From Leptospiraceae bacterium (lineage in GTDB: Bacteria > Spirochaetota > Leptospiria > Leptospirales > Leptospiraceae), in contig JACKPC010000002.1 in the NCBI GenBank assembly GCA_024233835.1, positions 209,001 to 273,000 on the forward strand: a stretch of 64,000 nucleotides of DNA, in the 5' to 3' direction. Made by a program: the position numbers and the translations under genes. Shown here one piece after another: positions 45,168-55,500 of this stretch (the first letter of the stretch is position 1; every line of letters begins with the position of its first letter). Under the pieces are notes generated by a model. It saw nothing but the letters and a program-made list of their open reading frames with translations. It ran no database searches and had not been told where the DNA came from.

Positions 45168-47488
45168 ACTGTCTCCTGCTCTCTTTCCAAAGCTATGATT
45201 GCCTGACCAAAAGCAATACCTGAATCATTCACCGGAATATTAGATGGATATAATACTTTGTAATTTTTTGCTTCTAAATCATCTACTAAATTGGAAAGTA
45301 TAAATCGATTCATAAAAACTCCACCTCCCAAAGCAATCGTTCGAATCCCTGTTTCCACACTTAAGAATTCCACTACTTCGACAATAGCTTTTATCAGGGC
45401 TAAATGAAAATTCCGACTGATTTTTTGCACCGGTACATTTTTCTTTATGTCTTCTACTATTTTAATCAATAAAGGCTTCCAATCTATAAGTCTATTTTCT
45501 TTATTTACGGTAAAAGTATAAAAAGGCTCAGTCTCGAAGTCTAAGGCTACATTTTCGTTATCTAAATTACCATATATACAATTCTCAAAATCTATCGCCG
45601 CATGGGCATCGTATTCCGAAACAGTACAAACAGAGCATAAGGCAGATACCGCGTCAAATAAACGACCGCAGCCTGAAGTATATACAGTTCGTATAGAACT
45701 CTCTGCCAGGGAATATAACATTCGAATCCCCTCTTCTTTAATTTGCTTACTGAAAGGTAAGGATAAAATATCTTCAATTGTATAAGAACAGGCCTGTAAA
45801 CAGGCAACTGCTATCCTCCAGGGTTCATGAATTGCCGCTTCTCCTCCTACGAGAGGAAGCTCCGATAAATGAAAGACATTCCTGGCTTCTTTTCTGTTTG
45901 CGATAAGAAACTCGAAACCGGCTATCTCCCCCTCGTATCCATACCCTGTTCCATCAAGAGCGATTCCGATAACCGTTTCAAAAGAACTATGCTCTCCGAG
46001 ACAGGCCGCGATATGAGCATGATGATGTTGAACTCCTAATTTTTGATGATTCTTCTCAGAAGCCCATTCACTTGTATTATAGGAGGGATGCAAGTCATGA
46101 ACCAGGGTATATTCAGTATTCAAAAAAGAAGATAGAAATTCAGTCTGTCTTAGATAATCTTTATATATTTGAGGATTTTGAACATTTCCGTTATACATTC
46201 CTTCAAGCAAAAATTCCTGACTCAGCACAGAAATGGAATTATTCAAATCCGCTCCCGTACAGAAATATTCCGAAGATCTTTTATTTGAAACTGAGTGAAG
46301 AGCCGGAACATAACCTCTACTTTTTCGAATAAAAAAGCTCTTTTCCCGAAATGGTAATATAACCGAATCCTCACAACTAAACATAATCTCTCTATTATGA
46401 AAAAGAACTGTATCAGAAATTGAATTTGTCAAAGCCTCATCTACTCGATAGAGAATACCTTCATTTGCAACATTTGCACTTGTGAATATTATGGGAGTAT
46501 TTACTTTTTCCATAATTAATAGATGTAAAGGCGCAGAGGGAAGAATAGCACCGATATAAGGAGAGTTCCTATTCACATAAGAACTCAGTAATTTACTCTT
46601 TTTTTTTGCTTTAAGAAGTACAATAGGCGCCATAGGTGACTGAAGTAAAGCTCTATCAAAGGCAGAGATTTCTGCATATTCTTCTAACATGCAAATATCC
46701 TTAAACATTATGGCAAAAGGCTTACTATTTCTTTTCTTTTTTTCTCGCAAGTTACGAATTACTATATCTGAATTCGCAAGACAAATAAAATGAAAACCAC
46801 CTATAGATTGAATCGCAATAATCTTTCCTTTCCAAATATCATTTGCAAGGCCGGTAATAATCTCTGAATAATTACGTGAATCTTTATAAAAATATTCCTT
46901 ACTTTGATTGGAATAATAAGAAAGCGTCGGTCCGCATTCTTTACAGGAAATTGTTACTGCATGAAATCTTCTGTCATTTATATCGGTAAACTCTCTCTTG
47001 CAGGATTCACACAAAGGAAATTCATTCATTGAAGTATTTTCCCTCTCATAAGGTATAGATCTCATGATACTATACCTCGGCCCGCATTCGGCACAGGTAG
47101 TAAAAGGGTATTGAGAACGCCTGCTTTTTGGATCAAGTGTCTCTTTTCTACAGGCCTCACAAAAAGATAGATCCGGAGAAAGCGACAAGGTCTTAGAACC
47201 ACCGGAATAATAGTCCATACTGAAATCCTTATATTCTAAAAAAGGAATTTTTTCTAACTCTATATGATATATTTTTGAGTGAACCGGAGAGTTTTCCTGT
47301 AAATCCTGCATGAAGGATTGAATCTGATTCAAATCATTTCCTTCTATTTCAATACTTACACCACTGTTATGATTATATACCCTACCTCGAAAATTGTAAG
47401 AAGAAGCTAATCTGTATAGAAAAGGTCGCATTCCGATGCCCTGCACTACTCCTTTGATAGTAACTTTGTAATTGCAGTTTGCTTCCAT
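45158..47488 (-). CDS. hypF: Carbamoyltransferase HypF
   Basis: The 776-residue protein has the acylphosphatase part (VQGIGMRPFLYRLA), two zinc fingers (CEACRKE/CAECGPRYSIM and CESCKREF/CKECGP), the YrdC part (KRNSKPFAIMFKD, TSANVANEG) and the Kae1-like part (VQHHHAHIAACLGEH, ALDGTGYG, LGGGVFMNRFI). It transfers the carbamoyl group to HypE. Confidence 0.96.
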   Translation of the reverse strand: MEANCNYKVTIKGVVQGIGMRPFLYRLASSYNFRGRVYNHNSGVSIEIEGNDLNQIQSFMQDLQENSPVHSKIYHIELEKIPFLEYKDFSMDYYSGGSKTLSLSPDLSFCEACRKETLDPKSRRSQYPFTTCAECGPRYSIMRSIPYERENTSMNEFPLCESCKREFTDINDRRFHAVTISCKECGPTLSYYSNQSKEYFYKDSRNYSEIITGLANDIWKGKIIAIQSIGGFHFICLANSDIVIRNLREKKKRNSKPFAIMFKDICMLEEYAEISAFDRALLQSPMAPIVLLKAKKKSKLLSSYVNRNSPYIGAILPSAPLHLLIMEKVNTPIIFTSANVANEGILYRVDEALTNSISDTVLFHNREIMFSCEDSVILPFREKSFFIRKSRGYVPALHSVSNKRSSEYFCTGADLNNSISVLSQEFLLEGMYNGNVQNPQIYKDYLRQTEFLSSFLNTEYTLVHDLHPSYNTSEWASEKNHQKLGVQHHHAHIAACLGEHSSFETVIGIALDGTGYGYEGEIAGFEFLIANRKEARNVFHLSELPLVGGEAAIHEPWRIAVACLQACSYTIEDILSLPFSKQIKEEGIRMLYSLAESSIRTVYTSGCGRLFDAVSALCSVCTVSEYDAHAAIDFENCIYGNLDNENVALDFETEPFYTFTVNKENRLIDWKPLLIKIVEDIKKNVPVQKISRNFHLALIKAIVEVVEFLSVETGIRTIALGGGVFMNRFILSNLVDDLEAKNYKVLYPSNIPVNDSGIAFGQAIIALEREQETVCV

Positions 47489-47500
47489 ACAGTTTAAGGT

Positions 47501-49234
47501 TTATCTTAATTTTGCTATATAGTCTAAAAATTTTTGGTTCGGAAAAATTCCCTTCTCATCCAGACTATATTCGGGTTTGATGCGGTTTACAAAAAACATC
47601 TCGACATCTCCCTTACGTTTTGCGTATACCATTCCACGGGCTTCACAGTCAAAAAAATCTTTTATAATCCCGTAAGTAACTATAGAAATATTCACCTTGC
47701 CGGGAGTACCGGAAGACTCCATACGGGAGGCCATATTAACTGTGTCTCCCCAGATATCATAAGCAAATTTATTTTTCCCTACGACACCCGCCACCAAAGC
47801 TCCCGTATGAATCCCGATACGTAACTCAAAGTAAGTTTGGTTTTGCTTGATTCTTTCCTCTTTTAAGGCTTCCATGAACTCCCGTACCTGTAAGGCAGCC
47901 AAAACAACATCAAAAGGATTTGAACGATTCCGTAAAGGAATTCCACCGGCACACATATAGGCATCCCCGATAGTTTTAAGTTTTTCTATGGAATAATTCT
48001 CAATAATCTTATCAAAGGAAGTGAAACAGGTATCTAATTCCATAATAAGTTCTTCCGGGTTTAGCTTTTCAGCCACATTCGTAAAACCTTTAAAATCAGT
48101 AAATAAAACAGTTACATACTCATAACTTACAGGCTTTACATTGCCCTTGGTCTTTAATTCCTGTGCTACATCCTTAGGAAGAATATTCAATAATAAATGC
48201 TCAGATTCTTTTCGCAGGTTATCCACTTTCTCCAGGGTTTTTATTAGCTGTGTCTGCACTCTTTGTAATTCTTCAATATTCGTACATACTAATACCATTC
48301 CATCTTTCTTTCCATGCTGATTATACAGTAAGGAACCCCGTATCAGGTGTACAATAGATTCCTGTTTTTTATTCACAAGATTTGCAATCAGGTCTAACTG
48401 GGCATTATTCGAAATTATATAATAAATAATTGAAGGAACCTCTTTAGCCGCAGGAATATATTTTTCCCGTAATTCCACCAAATTAGCCTCACTAAAAAAT
48501 TTATCAGGATTTTCACCCAGGATTTCTTCATTCTTAAAGCCTAAAAGAATGGTTATTTTCTTATTGACCTGTCGAACTTTTCCATCTGTTCCGATCACGA
48601 TAAGAATTTCTTCCATCGTATCCATGACACGGTTAATAAATTCACTTGTTTTTTGAATAATCACATTTTGAATCTCTAATTGTCCTTTTTGCTCCTCCAA
48701 TTCCTGTAACATACTTTCAATTTTATTATATCCATCTACTACCTGCATTTCCTGGGCAGCTTTTACACTTCGTAGTTCTTCGATTTCCAGTTTCAAAGAT
48801 CGCATTTTTTTTTCATAGGCATCTCGTGTAGAAGGTAGATCCTCGGAAAATGCAGATTCTTCGCTTTTTGTTTCTTCTGTGGTATCTTCTGTTGATTTAG
48901 ATGAAACCTGGGAAGGCATGTAAGGAGTATCATCAATGTATAGATACATTTTTTCTCCCTCCATTTCTACCCGATAAGCATTTAATTCGGTAAAAAGATT
49001 ATAGCGGTTCTGATGCGCCGGACATTCAATTGTTTCTGCATCTAACAAAATACCTTCTAAAAAATTTGCTCCTTCATGAGGACATAAAGAAGGTATGGCA
49101 CAGAGATTATCATTTATATTAAAAATAGCAATACTTCTACCACGAGGATAGCCCGGAAATTTGGCTTTCGCCTGCCACCGAGTTTCTTTATTAAAACGAA
49201 TCGGTTTCACACCAAATAGTTCATACTTTTGCAT
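47501..49234 (-). CDS. Rieske-PAS-adenylate cyclase inside the hydrogenase operon
   Basis: From ATG 49234 (AAGGAA upstream) the protein has 577 residues. Residues 1-105 are a Rieske [2Fe-2S] domain with Cys51/His53 (LCPHEGANF) and Cys71/His74 (CPAHQNRYNL). A coiled coil (about 135-200) and a PAS domain (about 200-320) follow. The class III cyclase (about 370-560) has metal Asp380 and Asp424, and Lys420 and Asp493 as the ATP-selecting pair. It is soluble. It lies between the hydrogenase endopeptidase (14-base overlap) and hypF, so it is made with the hydrogenase. Inferred role: redox-controlled cAMP production. Confidence 0.9.
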   Translation of the reverse strand: MQKYELFGVKPIRFNKETRWQAKAKFPGYPRGRSIAIFNINDNLCAIPSLCPHEGANFLEGILLDAETIECPAHQNRYNLFTELNAYRVEMEGEKMYLYIDDTPYMPSQVSSKSTEDTTEETKSEESAFSEDLPSTRDAYEKKMRSLKLEIEELRSVKAAQEMQVVDGYNKIESMLQELEEQKGQLEIQNVIIQKTSEFINRVMDTMEEILIVIGTDGKVRQVNKKITILLGFKNEEILGENPDKFFSEANLVELREKYIPAAKEVPSIIYYIISNNAQLDLIANLVNKKQESIVHLIRGSLLYNQHGKKDGMVLVCTNIEELQRVQTQLIKTLEKVDNLRKESEHLLLNILPKDVAQELKTKGNVKPVSYEYVTVLFTDFKGFTNVAEKLNPEELIMELDTCFTSFDKIIENYSIEKLKTIGDAYMCAGGIPLRNRSNPFDVVLAALQVREFMEALKEERIKQNQTYFELRIGIHTGALVAGVVGKNKFAYDIWGDTVNMASRMESSGTPGKVNISIVTYGIIKDFFDCEARGMVYAKRKGDVEMFFVNRIKPEYSLDEKGIFPNQKFLDYIAKLR

Positions 49235-49709
49235 CTGCCAGTTCCTTGATCTCATCCTGGATCCTTTGCATAACTTGATGAATAGAATTTTGTAGGTTTA
49301 CGGATAGGTCTGTATGAAATGTATGTATTTTCTTTACCTCTACACCAAATAAAACAATTTCAGGCAGGGGAGATACAATATTACTCGTTTTTAAAACCAT
49401 TAAAACCTCCCAGAGTCCGAGATTGTGAGAAGAAAAATCTGTTCTATTTTCTAGAATATTCGAAATCTCTTCAAAGTTCAGACGAAAGATTTCTCCTTCC
49501 TCTCCTCCGTTTTCAATTGCATCTATTAGAATTACCTTATCACAATTTTCAAAAAGTTCTAAACTTTTCAATCCGCTTAAACCGGCATCAAAAAATTGCA
49601 CCCTTTCAGGCAAGTCTACCGTTTGAAGCTTTTTATACACATGGATTCCAAATCCATCGTCTCCCATGTAGTAGTTTCCATAGCAAATTATATGATAGTT
49701 TCGATTCAT
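49221..49709 (-). CDS. hupD: Hydrogenase maturation endopeptidase (HyaD/HupD, peptidase M52)
   Basis: The 162-residue protein starts at the ATG that overlaps the hupL stop (ATGA). It has the Ni-sensing landmarks CYGNYYMGDDGFG, FFDAGLSGL and VILIDAIENGG. It would cut the 12-residue tail after the C-terminal His of HupL once Ni is inserted. A longer frame to 49766 overlaps hupL and is not needed. Confidence 0.88.
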   Translation of the reverse strand: MNRNYHIICYGNYYMGDDGFGIHVYKKLQTVDLPERVQFFDAGLSGLKSLELFENCDKVILIDAIENGGEEGEIFRLNFEEISNILENRTDFSSHNLGLWEVLMVLKTSNIVSPLPEIVLFGVEVKKIHTFHTDLSVNLQNSIHQVMQRIQDEIKELADAKV

Positions 49710-51241
49710 GTCTGGAATATATATTTCCTCGAAGTATTCAAAACATGAACCGAACAAACAAGGCAAGCATCATGAGAACGAACAATCAATCCCAATTCTA
49801 CAGGATTTTCAATATTACGAACCTCCGTTCCAAGCAAGGTGGCTTCCCAGTGACCCGGCTTTTCATTAGAATCCCGAGGAGAAGAATTCCAGGTTGTAGG
49901 GGAAATAATCTGGTAACTTGAAATTTTACCATTTTGAAATTTTACCCAGTGCCCTAAAGCTCCTCTTGCCGCTTCAATGAGACCTATACCTTCACCATCA
50001 AGTATTTCAGGGTTTTGTAATATATTGGGTTCATAACGATTCTTTAATAAATCATTTAAAAACTTCTTCAATAAAGTCAAAGAAAGTACCAGCCTATGAA
50101 GACGTGCAAACTGTCTTGACCAAACATTGGAACCTTCTTTTGCATATATATCATTCATTAAAGGATCACCGGCTATTACTAATTGAGCCAGAGGCCCGAC
50201 CTCCATAGGTTCATCAAGGTATCTCGGTGCCTTACACCAGGAATATTTTGGAGTATCAGCATTGTAATACGGTATGGTCTCACCTTCAAAAGGATGCTTT
50301 CCTCCGGAATATTCTTTAAACCAGGAATATTTTACATGTTCCGAAATATTTTCTTCTTTAAAAGGAATTACCTTATTTTCTTTACGGGAAAATATTCCTC
50401 TTTGCCTGTAACAATGCGCTTCAGTAAAAGGAGGTTGCCAGAGTTCCGGTTGAAAGTATGAACCATAGCTTAAGAGATCACAGTTTCCTATACCCAATTT
50501 TTGTAAACCAATTGACCTTCCGAACTTTGTAAAAAGTCCTACTGCACTTTTTCTGTGTTCATTAGATTCATCAAACCATACTCCAAGGTCTTCAAGAGTC
50601 TTTATCTGCATCCATCGTTCAAAGGAAGAACCTAATATAGAAGATTCATACCATTTTATATAGTTATCAACAATAGGAATACTTTGAGACACATGTCTTG
50701 AGATACCTGGAATGGTAACTCCTCCCGGAACCATATAGGAAGAATGGGGCCATTGTCCTCCAAATATTGCTACTATTTGAAGAATTTTCTTGGTATTTTC
50801 AATGGCTTCTTTATAAATCTTTCCTTTGAAAGGCTCAAAATTGTCCATGAGAAGAGAGTAATATTTTTCCTTCGCATACAGTTCATTACAAATATCAGGA
50901 AAGAACATTAAAAATGTATGGCGGGTATCACTCTGAATTTCTTCTGTAATTAAACAGATATTTCGAATATTCGTTCCATTTGGAGCTATCTTGGCTTTCT
51001 GAGCTACTTCAATGGCGGTTACCGCTGCATATAAATGAGCAGTTCCGCATATTCCACAGATTCGAGGAGTGATCACCAATCCATCCCAGGCTGCCCTCCC
51101 CTGCATTATCTGTTCAAAGCCTCTGTACATAGTTCCTACACATTGTGCTTTAGAAACTTTGTTTCCGTCTAATTCTACCTTTATTTCTAAGTCACCTTCA
51201 ACCCGATTAAAGGATAACTTGACATTTTTTGATTCCATCAT
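49706..51241 (-). CDS. hupL: [NiFe] hydrogenase large subunit, group 2a-like
   Basis: The 511-residue protein has the N-terminal metal motif PRICGICGTAH (Cys62, Cys65, His69) and the C-terminal motif SHDACLVCSVH (Cys493, Cys496, His499). The second motif has Ala where DPC is usual. The 12-residue tail after His499 is the endopeptidase substrate, which argues for a catalytic enzyme rather than an H2 sensor. The enzyme oxidises H2 in the cytoplasm. Confidence 0.93.
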   Translation of the reverse strand: MMESKNVKLSFNRVEGDLEIKVELDGNKVSKAQCVGTMYRGFEQIMQGRAAWDGLVITPRICGICGTAHLYAAVTAIEVAQKAKIAPNGTNIRNICLITEEIQSDTRHTFLMFFPDICNELYAKEKYYSLLMDNFEPFKGKIYKEAIENTKKILQIVAIFGGQWPHSSYMVPGGVTIPGISRHVSQSIPIVDNYIKWYESSILGSSFERWMQIKTLEDLGVWFDESNEHRKSAVGLFTKFGRSIGLQKLGIGNCDLLSYGSYFQPELWQPPFTEAHCYRQRGIFSRKENKVIPFKEENISEHVKYSWFKEYSGGKHPFEGETIPYYNADTPKYSWCKAPRYLDEPMEVGPLAQLVIAGDPLMNDIYAKEGSNVWSRQFARLHRLVLSLTLLKKFLNDLLKNRYEPNILQNPEILDGEGIGLIEAARGALGHWVKFQNGKISSYQIISPTTWNSSPRDSNEKPGHWEATLLGTEVRNIENPVELGLIVRSHDACLVCSVHVLNTSRKYIFQT

Positions 51242-51292
51242 AAAACCTGAATATACTCAATTTATGCTATTCTTACAAACTTAAACACTTAT

Positions 51293-52234
51293 CTATACAT
51301 CAACTTCCCGTTCTTTTAGACGTTGAGGTGTAGCTGACTTTGCTAATCCTTTATAGGCCAAATAATTCGCTCGATTTACACCCAGGGGTAATTCAGCAGG
51401 AATATCTCCTAATTTTTTCGTTTTAAAAAGATTTTTATCTTTCGGAAAATTAGAAGCGGTACAACCGAAACAGGGAACACCGGCACGGGGCTTACTATTT
51501 TTTTCATTCCATAAAGTTAAATTACAGGTACCTAAAGTTTTAGGCCCTTCACAACCCTGGTTAAAAAAAAGGCAACCTCTTCCACCAAAGTTCTCATCTT
51601 CTATATCAAACTCATGATACTCGTTCCTTGAACATCCCTGGTGTATCAACGAATTATAGAATAACTTGGGTCGATTTAGATGATCCAATTCAATTTTCTG
51701 ACCTGTTAAATGATAAAGCATGGTTTGAACGATAGTATTGGGATGCACGGGACAACCTGCCAGATTGATAACCGGATAACCACTTTTTGAACGCCAATCC
51801 AATTCAAACAGACCATCCGGCTCATCTTTAAACCATTGCAAGCCAACAGCATCAGTGGGATTTGGGGGAGCGGCGGGTATTCCACCAAAAGAAGAACAGG
51901 TACCCACAGCCAAAACCAGATTAGCTTTCTCGCAAAGCTCCCGAACCACCTCCATTTTGGGTCTTCCCAGGAAGGTATCGAACATACCGGTTTCTTCCGG
52001 TCCGGTCAAAATGCTTCCTTCTACACAAAAAATATCGAGAGGTATTTTTTCATTTTTTATATCTTCAATCAATTGCTCAAATTCTTTCTCGGAAATGGGC
52101 GATAAGGAAGGGTGCCAGAGTAGTTGAATCGAATAAAGATCAAAAAACTGATTCAAGTTGGGATCATTTGCATTTAAAAAAGACATAGTGTCTCCACTAC
52201 AGGCACCTGATTGAATCCAAAAAATAGTAGGCAT
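51293..52234 (-). CDS. hupS: [NiFe] hydrogenase small subunit, group 2a-like (no Tat signal)
   Basis: The 313-residue protein starts directly with FWIQSGACSGDTMSFLNA and LLWHPSLS, like cyanobacterial HupS, and has no twin-arginine signal. Cluster ligands are in VGTCSSFGG, AGCPVHPN, HQGCSRNEYHEF, GCLFFNQGCEGP and VPCFGCTASNFP. It carries three Fe-S clusters and passes electrons to an unknown acceptor. hupL starts 51 bases later. Confidence 0.93.
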   Translation of the reverse strand: MPTIFWIQSGACSGDTMSFLNANDPNLNQFFDLYSIQLLWHPSLSPISEKEFEQLIEDIKNEKIPLDIFCVEGSILTGPEETGMFDTFLGRPKMEVVRELCEKANLVLAVGTCSSFGGIPAAPPNPTDAVGLQWFKDEPDGLFELDWRSKSGYPVINLAGCPVHPNTIVQTMLYHLTGQKIELDHLNRPKLFYNSLIHQGCSRNEYHEFDIEDENFGGRGCLFFNQGCEGPKTLGTCNLTLWNEKNSKPRAGVPCFGCTASNFPKDKNLFKTKKLGDIPAELPLGVNRANYLAYKGLAKSATPQRLKEREVDV

Positions 52235-52240
52235 GGTCTT

Positions 52241-52384
52241 TTATACCTTTTTTTTCTTAAAAAAGTAAAGAAAAGCTCCAATTCCAAGAAGAGAAAGCAT
52301 AACGAAAGGCATGAGAGATAGAATTTCCCTACCTAAATGCATATGCGGCTCAATCGAACCATGGGCTAAAAATAAATTTTCCAT
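52241..52384 (-). CDS. 47-residue single-helix membrane protein leading the hydrogenase operon
   Basis: A short frame of 47 residues starts at ATG 52384. The N-terminal part is His-rich (AHGSIEPHMHLG: His8, His14, His16). A membrane helix (about 22-42) follows and a basic end KKKK-V. It ends 6 bases before hupS, and the promoter is positioned exactly at its ATG, so it is very likely translated. No cytochrome b gene is present, so it might anchor the soluble hydrogenase or bind a cofactor. This is inference; no family is recognised. Confidence 0.6.
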   Translation of the reverse strand: MENLFLAHGSIEPHMHLGREILSLMPFVMLSLLGIGAFLYFFKKKKV

Positions 52385-52387
52385 GTT

Positions 52388-52418
52388 TTGAGTGTAACTC
52401 AAGTAACAGGCATGTCAA
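52388..52418 (-). promoter_or_regulatory. Hydrogenase operon promoter with palindromic operator over the -10
   Basis: Read on the minus strand: TTGACA (52413-52418), a 16-base spacer and TACACT (52391-52396). TTGAGT-TAC-ACTCAA (52388-52402) is a perfect 6-3-6 palindrome covering the -10. The ATG begins 7 bases after the -10, so the transcript should be leaderless. The rest of 52419-52519 shows no other feature. Confidence 0.65.
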
Positions 52419-52519
52419 GAAATTTAAATTGCCTCAATATAAATTTTGTGAAGCCGGAAATTCTCCATTTTTGTGTATGTAAACCTTAGCATTTTCCCTT
52501 CTTTTACAATCGATTAAAT

Positions 52520-55500
52520 TTAAACCTTTCGGATTATCATAAAAGTTACATCATCGTTATTGGGGTAGTCCTTCAATTCATCCAATAGTTTATCCTGTAT
52601 CTCTTGCAGTGAGCCCTCTCCATTCCTGTTAAGAAGTTCTCTCAATCTTTCGATTCCGTACATTTCATCCTGTGCGTTATATCCTTCCGTGATCCCATCC
52701 GTATACAAAAACATTGTATCTCCGGAGGATAAACTTAGTTCATCCATAAAAAACTCATTCATTAATTCTTCATAACCCAACCAGGAACCCCGTGTTTCTA
52801 TACTTTCAACCTGTTTTTTGTTTTTTCTGTATATAAGAATATCCTGATGTAATCCGGAAAAGTAAAATTTATTATCTTTAATATGAAACAAAGTGAAAGT
52901 TGCGTATTTGTTAATATTCATCTTCTTAACATTTTCTGAAATAACATGGTTTACCTGTTTAAGTTTTTCAGCAATGGAAAGATTTTTAGCAGATCGTATA
53001 ACTGTATGAAGAGAAGTTTGTATCATCATCATAACCAGACCGGCAGGAACTCCATGTCCGCTTACGTCTGCAATAACAACCCATTCATCCTCTCCATCCT
53101 GTATCACATCATAGTAATCTCCACCGACTTCATCAGCGGTTTGCATATAAGCCAGTACATCGAAAGATTTAATTTCCGGTTTTTCAAGTAATAGAGAAGT
53201 TTGAATGTCTCTGGCTATTTCCATTTCTTTTTCAGCAATAGCTGCTTTTTCTCTTTGCTCTAATAAACGTGTATTTTCTATTGAAATGGCAGCCTGACTT
53301 GATAGTACTTTAATAATTTCCAAACTGCTTCCACTAAAAGTATTGGTCGTAAGGTTATTTTCAAGATAGATAATCCCTGAAATTTTTCTTTTAAACTTTA
53401 AAGGTACACATATTATAGATTTCGCATTGTTCACCACAATATAAGGATCATTTTTAAATAGATGTGAATTAGAAGCATCTTCTAATATTACACTATCTTT
53501 AGATTTTCGAACATAATTAATGATGGAGATAGGAAGAATGCCAGAACTTTTATCTATGGATATCGATTGCATAATATTATACTCTTCATTCACATTACCT
53601 TCTGCTTCTATTTTAAATGATTTTCCTTTTTCATCCGGTAATAATAAAACTCCTCTTTGAGCACCCGCATTTTCAATGGAGTATTTCATAATTTTTTTTA
53701 AGAGATTTTGAAGTTCTATTTCTCCCGAAAGAGCCTGAGAAGTCTTTAAAATTGTGCTAACATCAAAAGAAGAAATACTCGTTGAACCTGTAGTAGTATT
53801 CGAAATGGTCTGCGTTATTGTTTGCGAAACGGTATTTGTTTGAGTCAAGTCTATTGCTAATTTACTTTTTTTCTTAGTAATATAATAATGGTATTCCCTC
53901 TCCATGTGCTCCACTTTTGCAATAGCTCCCCAATCAGAATAGATATTATAGGCTTCTGTTAAAAACTCTTTAGCTTTTATATTTTGATTAGAGTTTAAAT
54001 AGTATTTTCCGAGTTGTTCATTGGCAATAGCTTGTTCAAATAAAAAGCTATTCATTTTTGCTTCTTCTATAGATTTTTTATAATATTCAATTGCTACTTC
54101 CTTCTTATTTTCTATTTTTGCTTTTTCTGCTAATAGAAGAAGATATTTATTATTAAAATTCATAGGAGCATATTTCGAAATAGTTTTAAAAAATTTTATA
54201 TTCTTTGTTAAAATTCTTTTTAGCTCTTTTTGTTCTATTTTTTCAAAAGCCCACCACGCAGAATATATTATTAAGGACTGAAATAGAATAGAAATATATG
54301 AAATTGGAGAGGACTTACCACCATTTCGGTATTTCTCTATATACTGATTTAAAGAAAAAGCTTCTTCGTATTTATGAAAAAGAAAGAAAACTATAGATTG
54401 ATAGGTATACACATAAAGGCTCGAAACATTATCTATTTGTTTTTCATGATTCATTAAGAATTCAGAATAGTTCATATATTCCCCGGATAATTCCTCTCTT
54501 ATCTTTGCTTTTCCTAACAGATTATGAATTAATTGACCCAGTCCATTAATCATAGTTTGAGATGAAATTTGAACTGATTTTTTTAAAACATCATTATATT
54601 TACTCAGCTTAACATCTACATCTTTTAAATTTATACTGCCAAAAAAATCCTGAATTATAATTGTGTTAGCCTGAAAGCCAGCAAACTCATAGTCACCTAC
54701 TTCTATACTTTGTGGAAAAACTTTTTCAAGCGGAATAATAGATTCAGATAATTTTTGTGTCCATATATAAAGCAGATTATAATGTACTAAATGAATTTTA
54801 ACTTTAAGTTCAGGTAAAGGATATAGCTCATTCAATTTAAGTGCAATTTCGCCTGCTTTATAGCCGGTATCCATCTCCATTAACTCACCACATAATACAA
54901 CTCCGTATGTAGCATAAGCATAAGAACTATACTTTGTATTCCCGTATTTCAAACTGAGGTGAATCATACTGACAACAAGAATCACAAACAATTCAGGATT
55001 AGCAAAATAAGCGGGAGTAAAGGCATAATTAAGAACTTTATTTATTGCTAAAACTCTCAGGTTATCCTTTAATTCGGGTAAATGTATTACATTTTCTAAC
55101 TTCCCTCCCGATAGTCTCCATTTAGTTGATAAAATACTTTTGATAATCTCAAACCTGGATGGATGTTTTGATAATTTCAAATCTAACTTATCCAAAATCT
55201 CTATTGCCAGATCAATAGCTTTTAAATAAAGTCCCTGGCTGGTTCTAGCTTTAATTACATTTAACTGTAAACTTGCTAAATCTTCTACCTTTTTAATTCT
55301 AGGCTCTAACTCAAGGGCTATTTTTTCTAAGTCTTCATACATAGAATTCAGATAAAGTAATTCTAAATATTCATTGCTAACATTAAAACATAGATCACAG
55401 TCTTTTTCCCACCTTTTTCCCGATATCTCGTGAAAAGAGTTATTTATATAGCTATATGCCGAGCCAAAAGCAGAAGAAGATTTGGCCTTCATGCCTGCTT

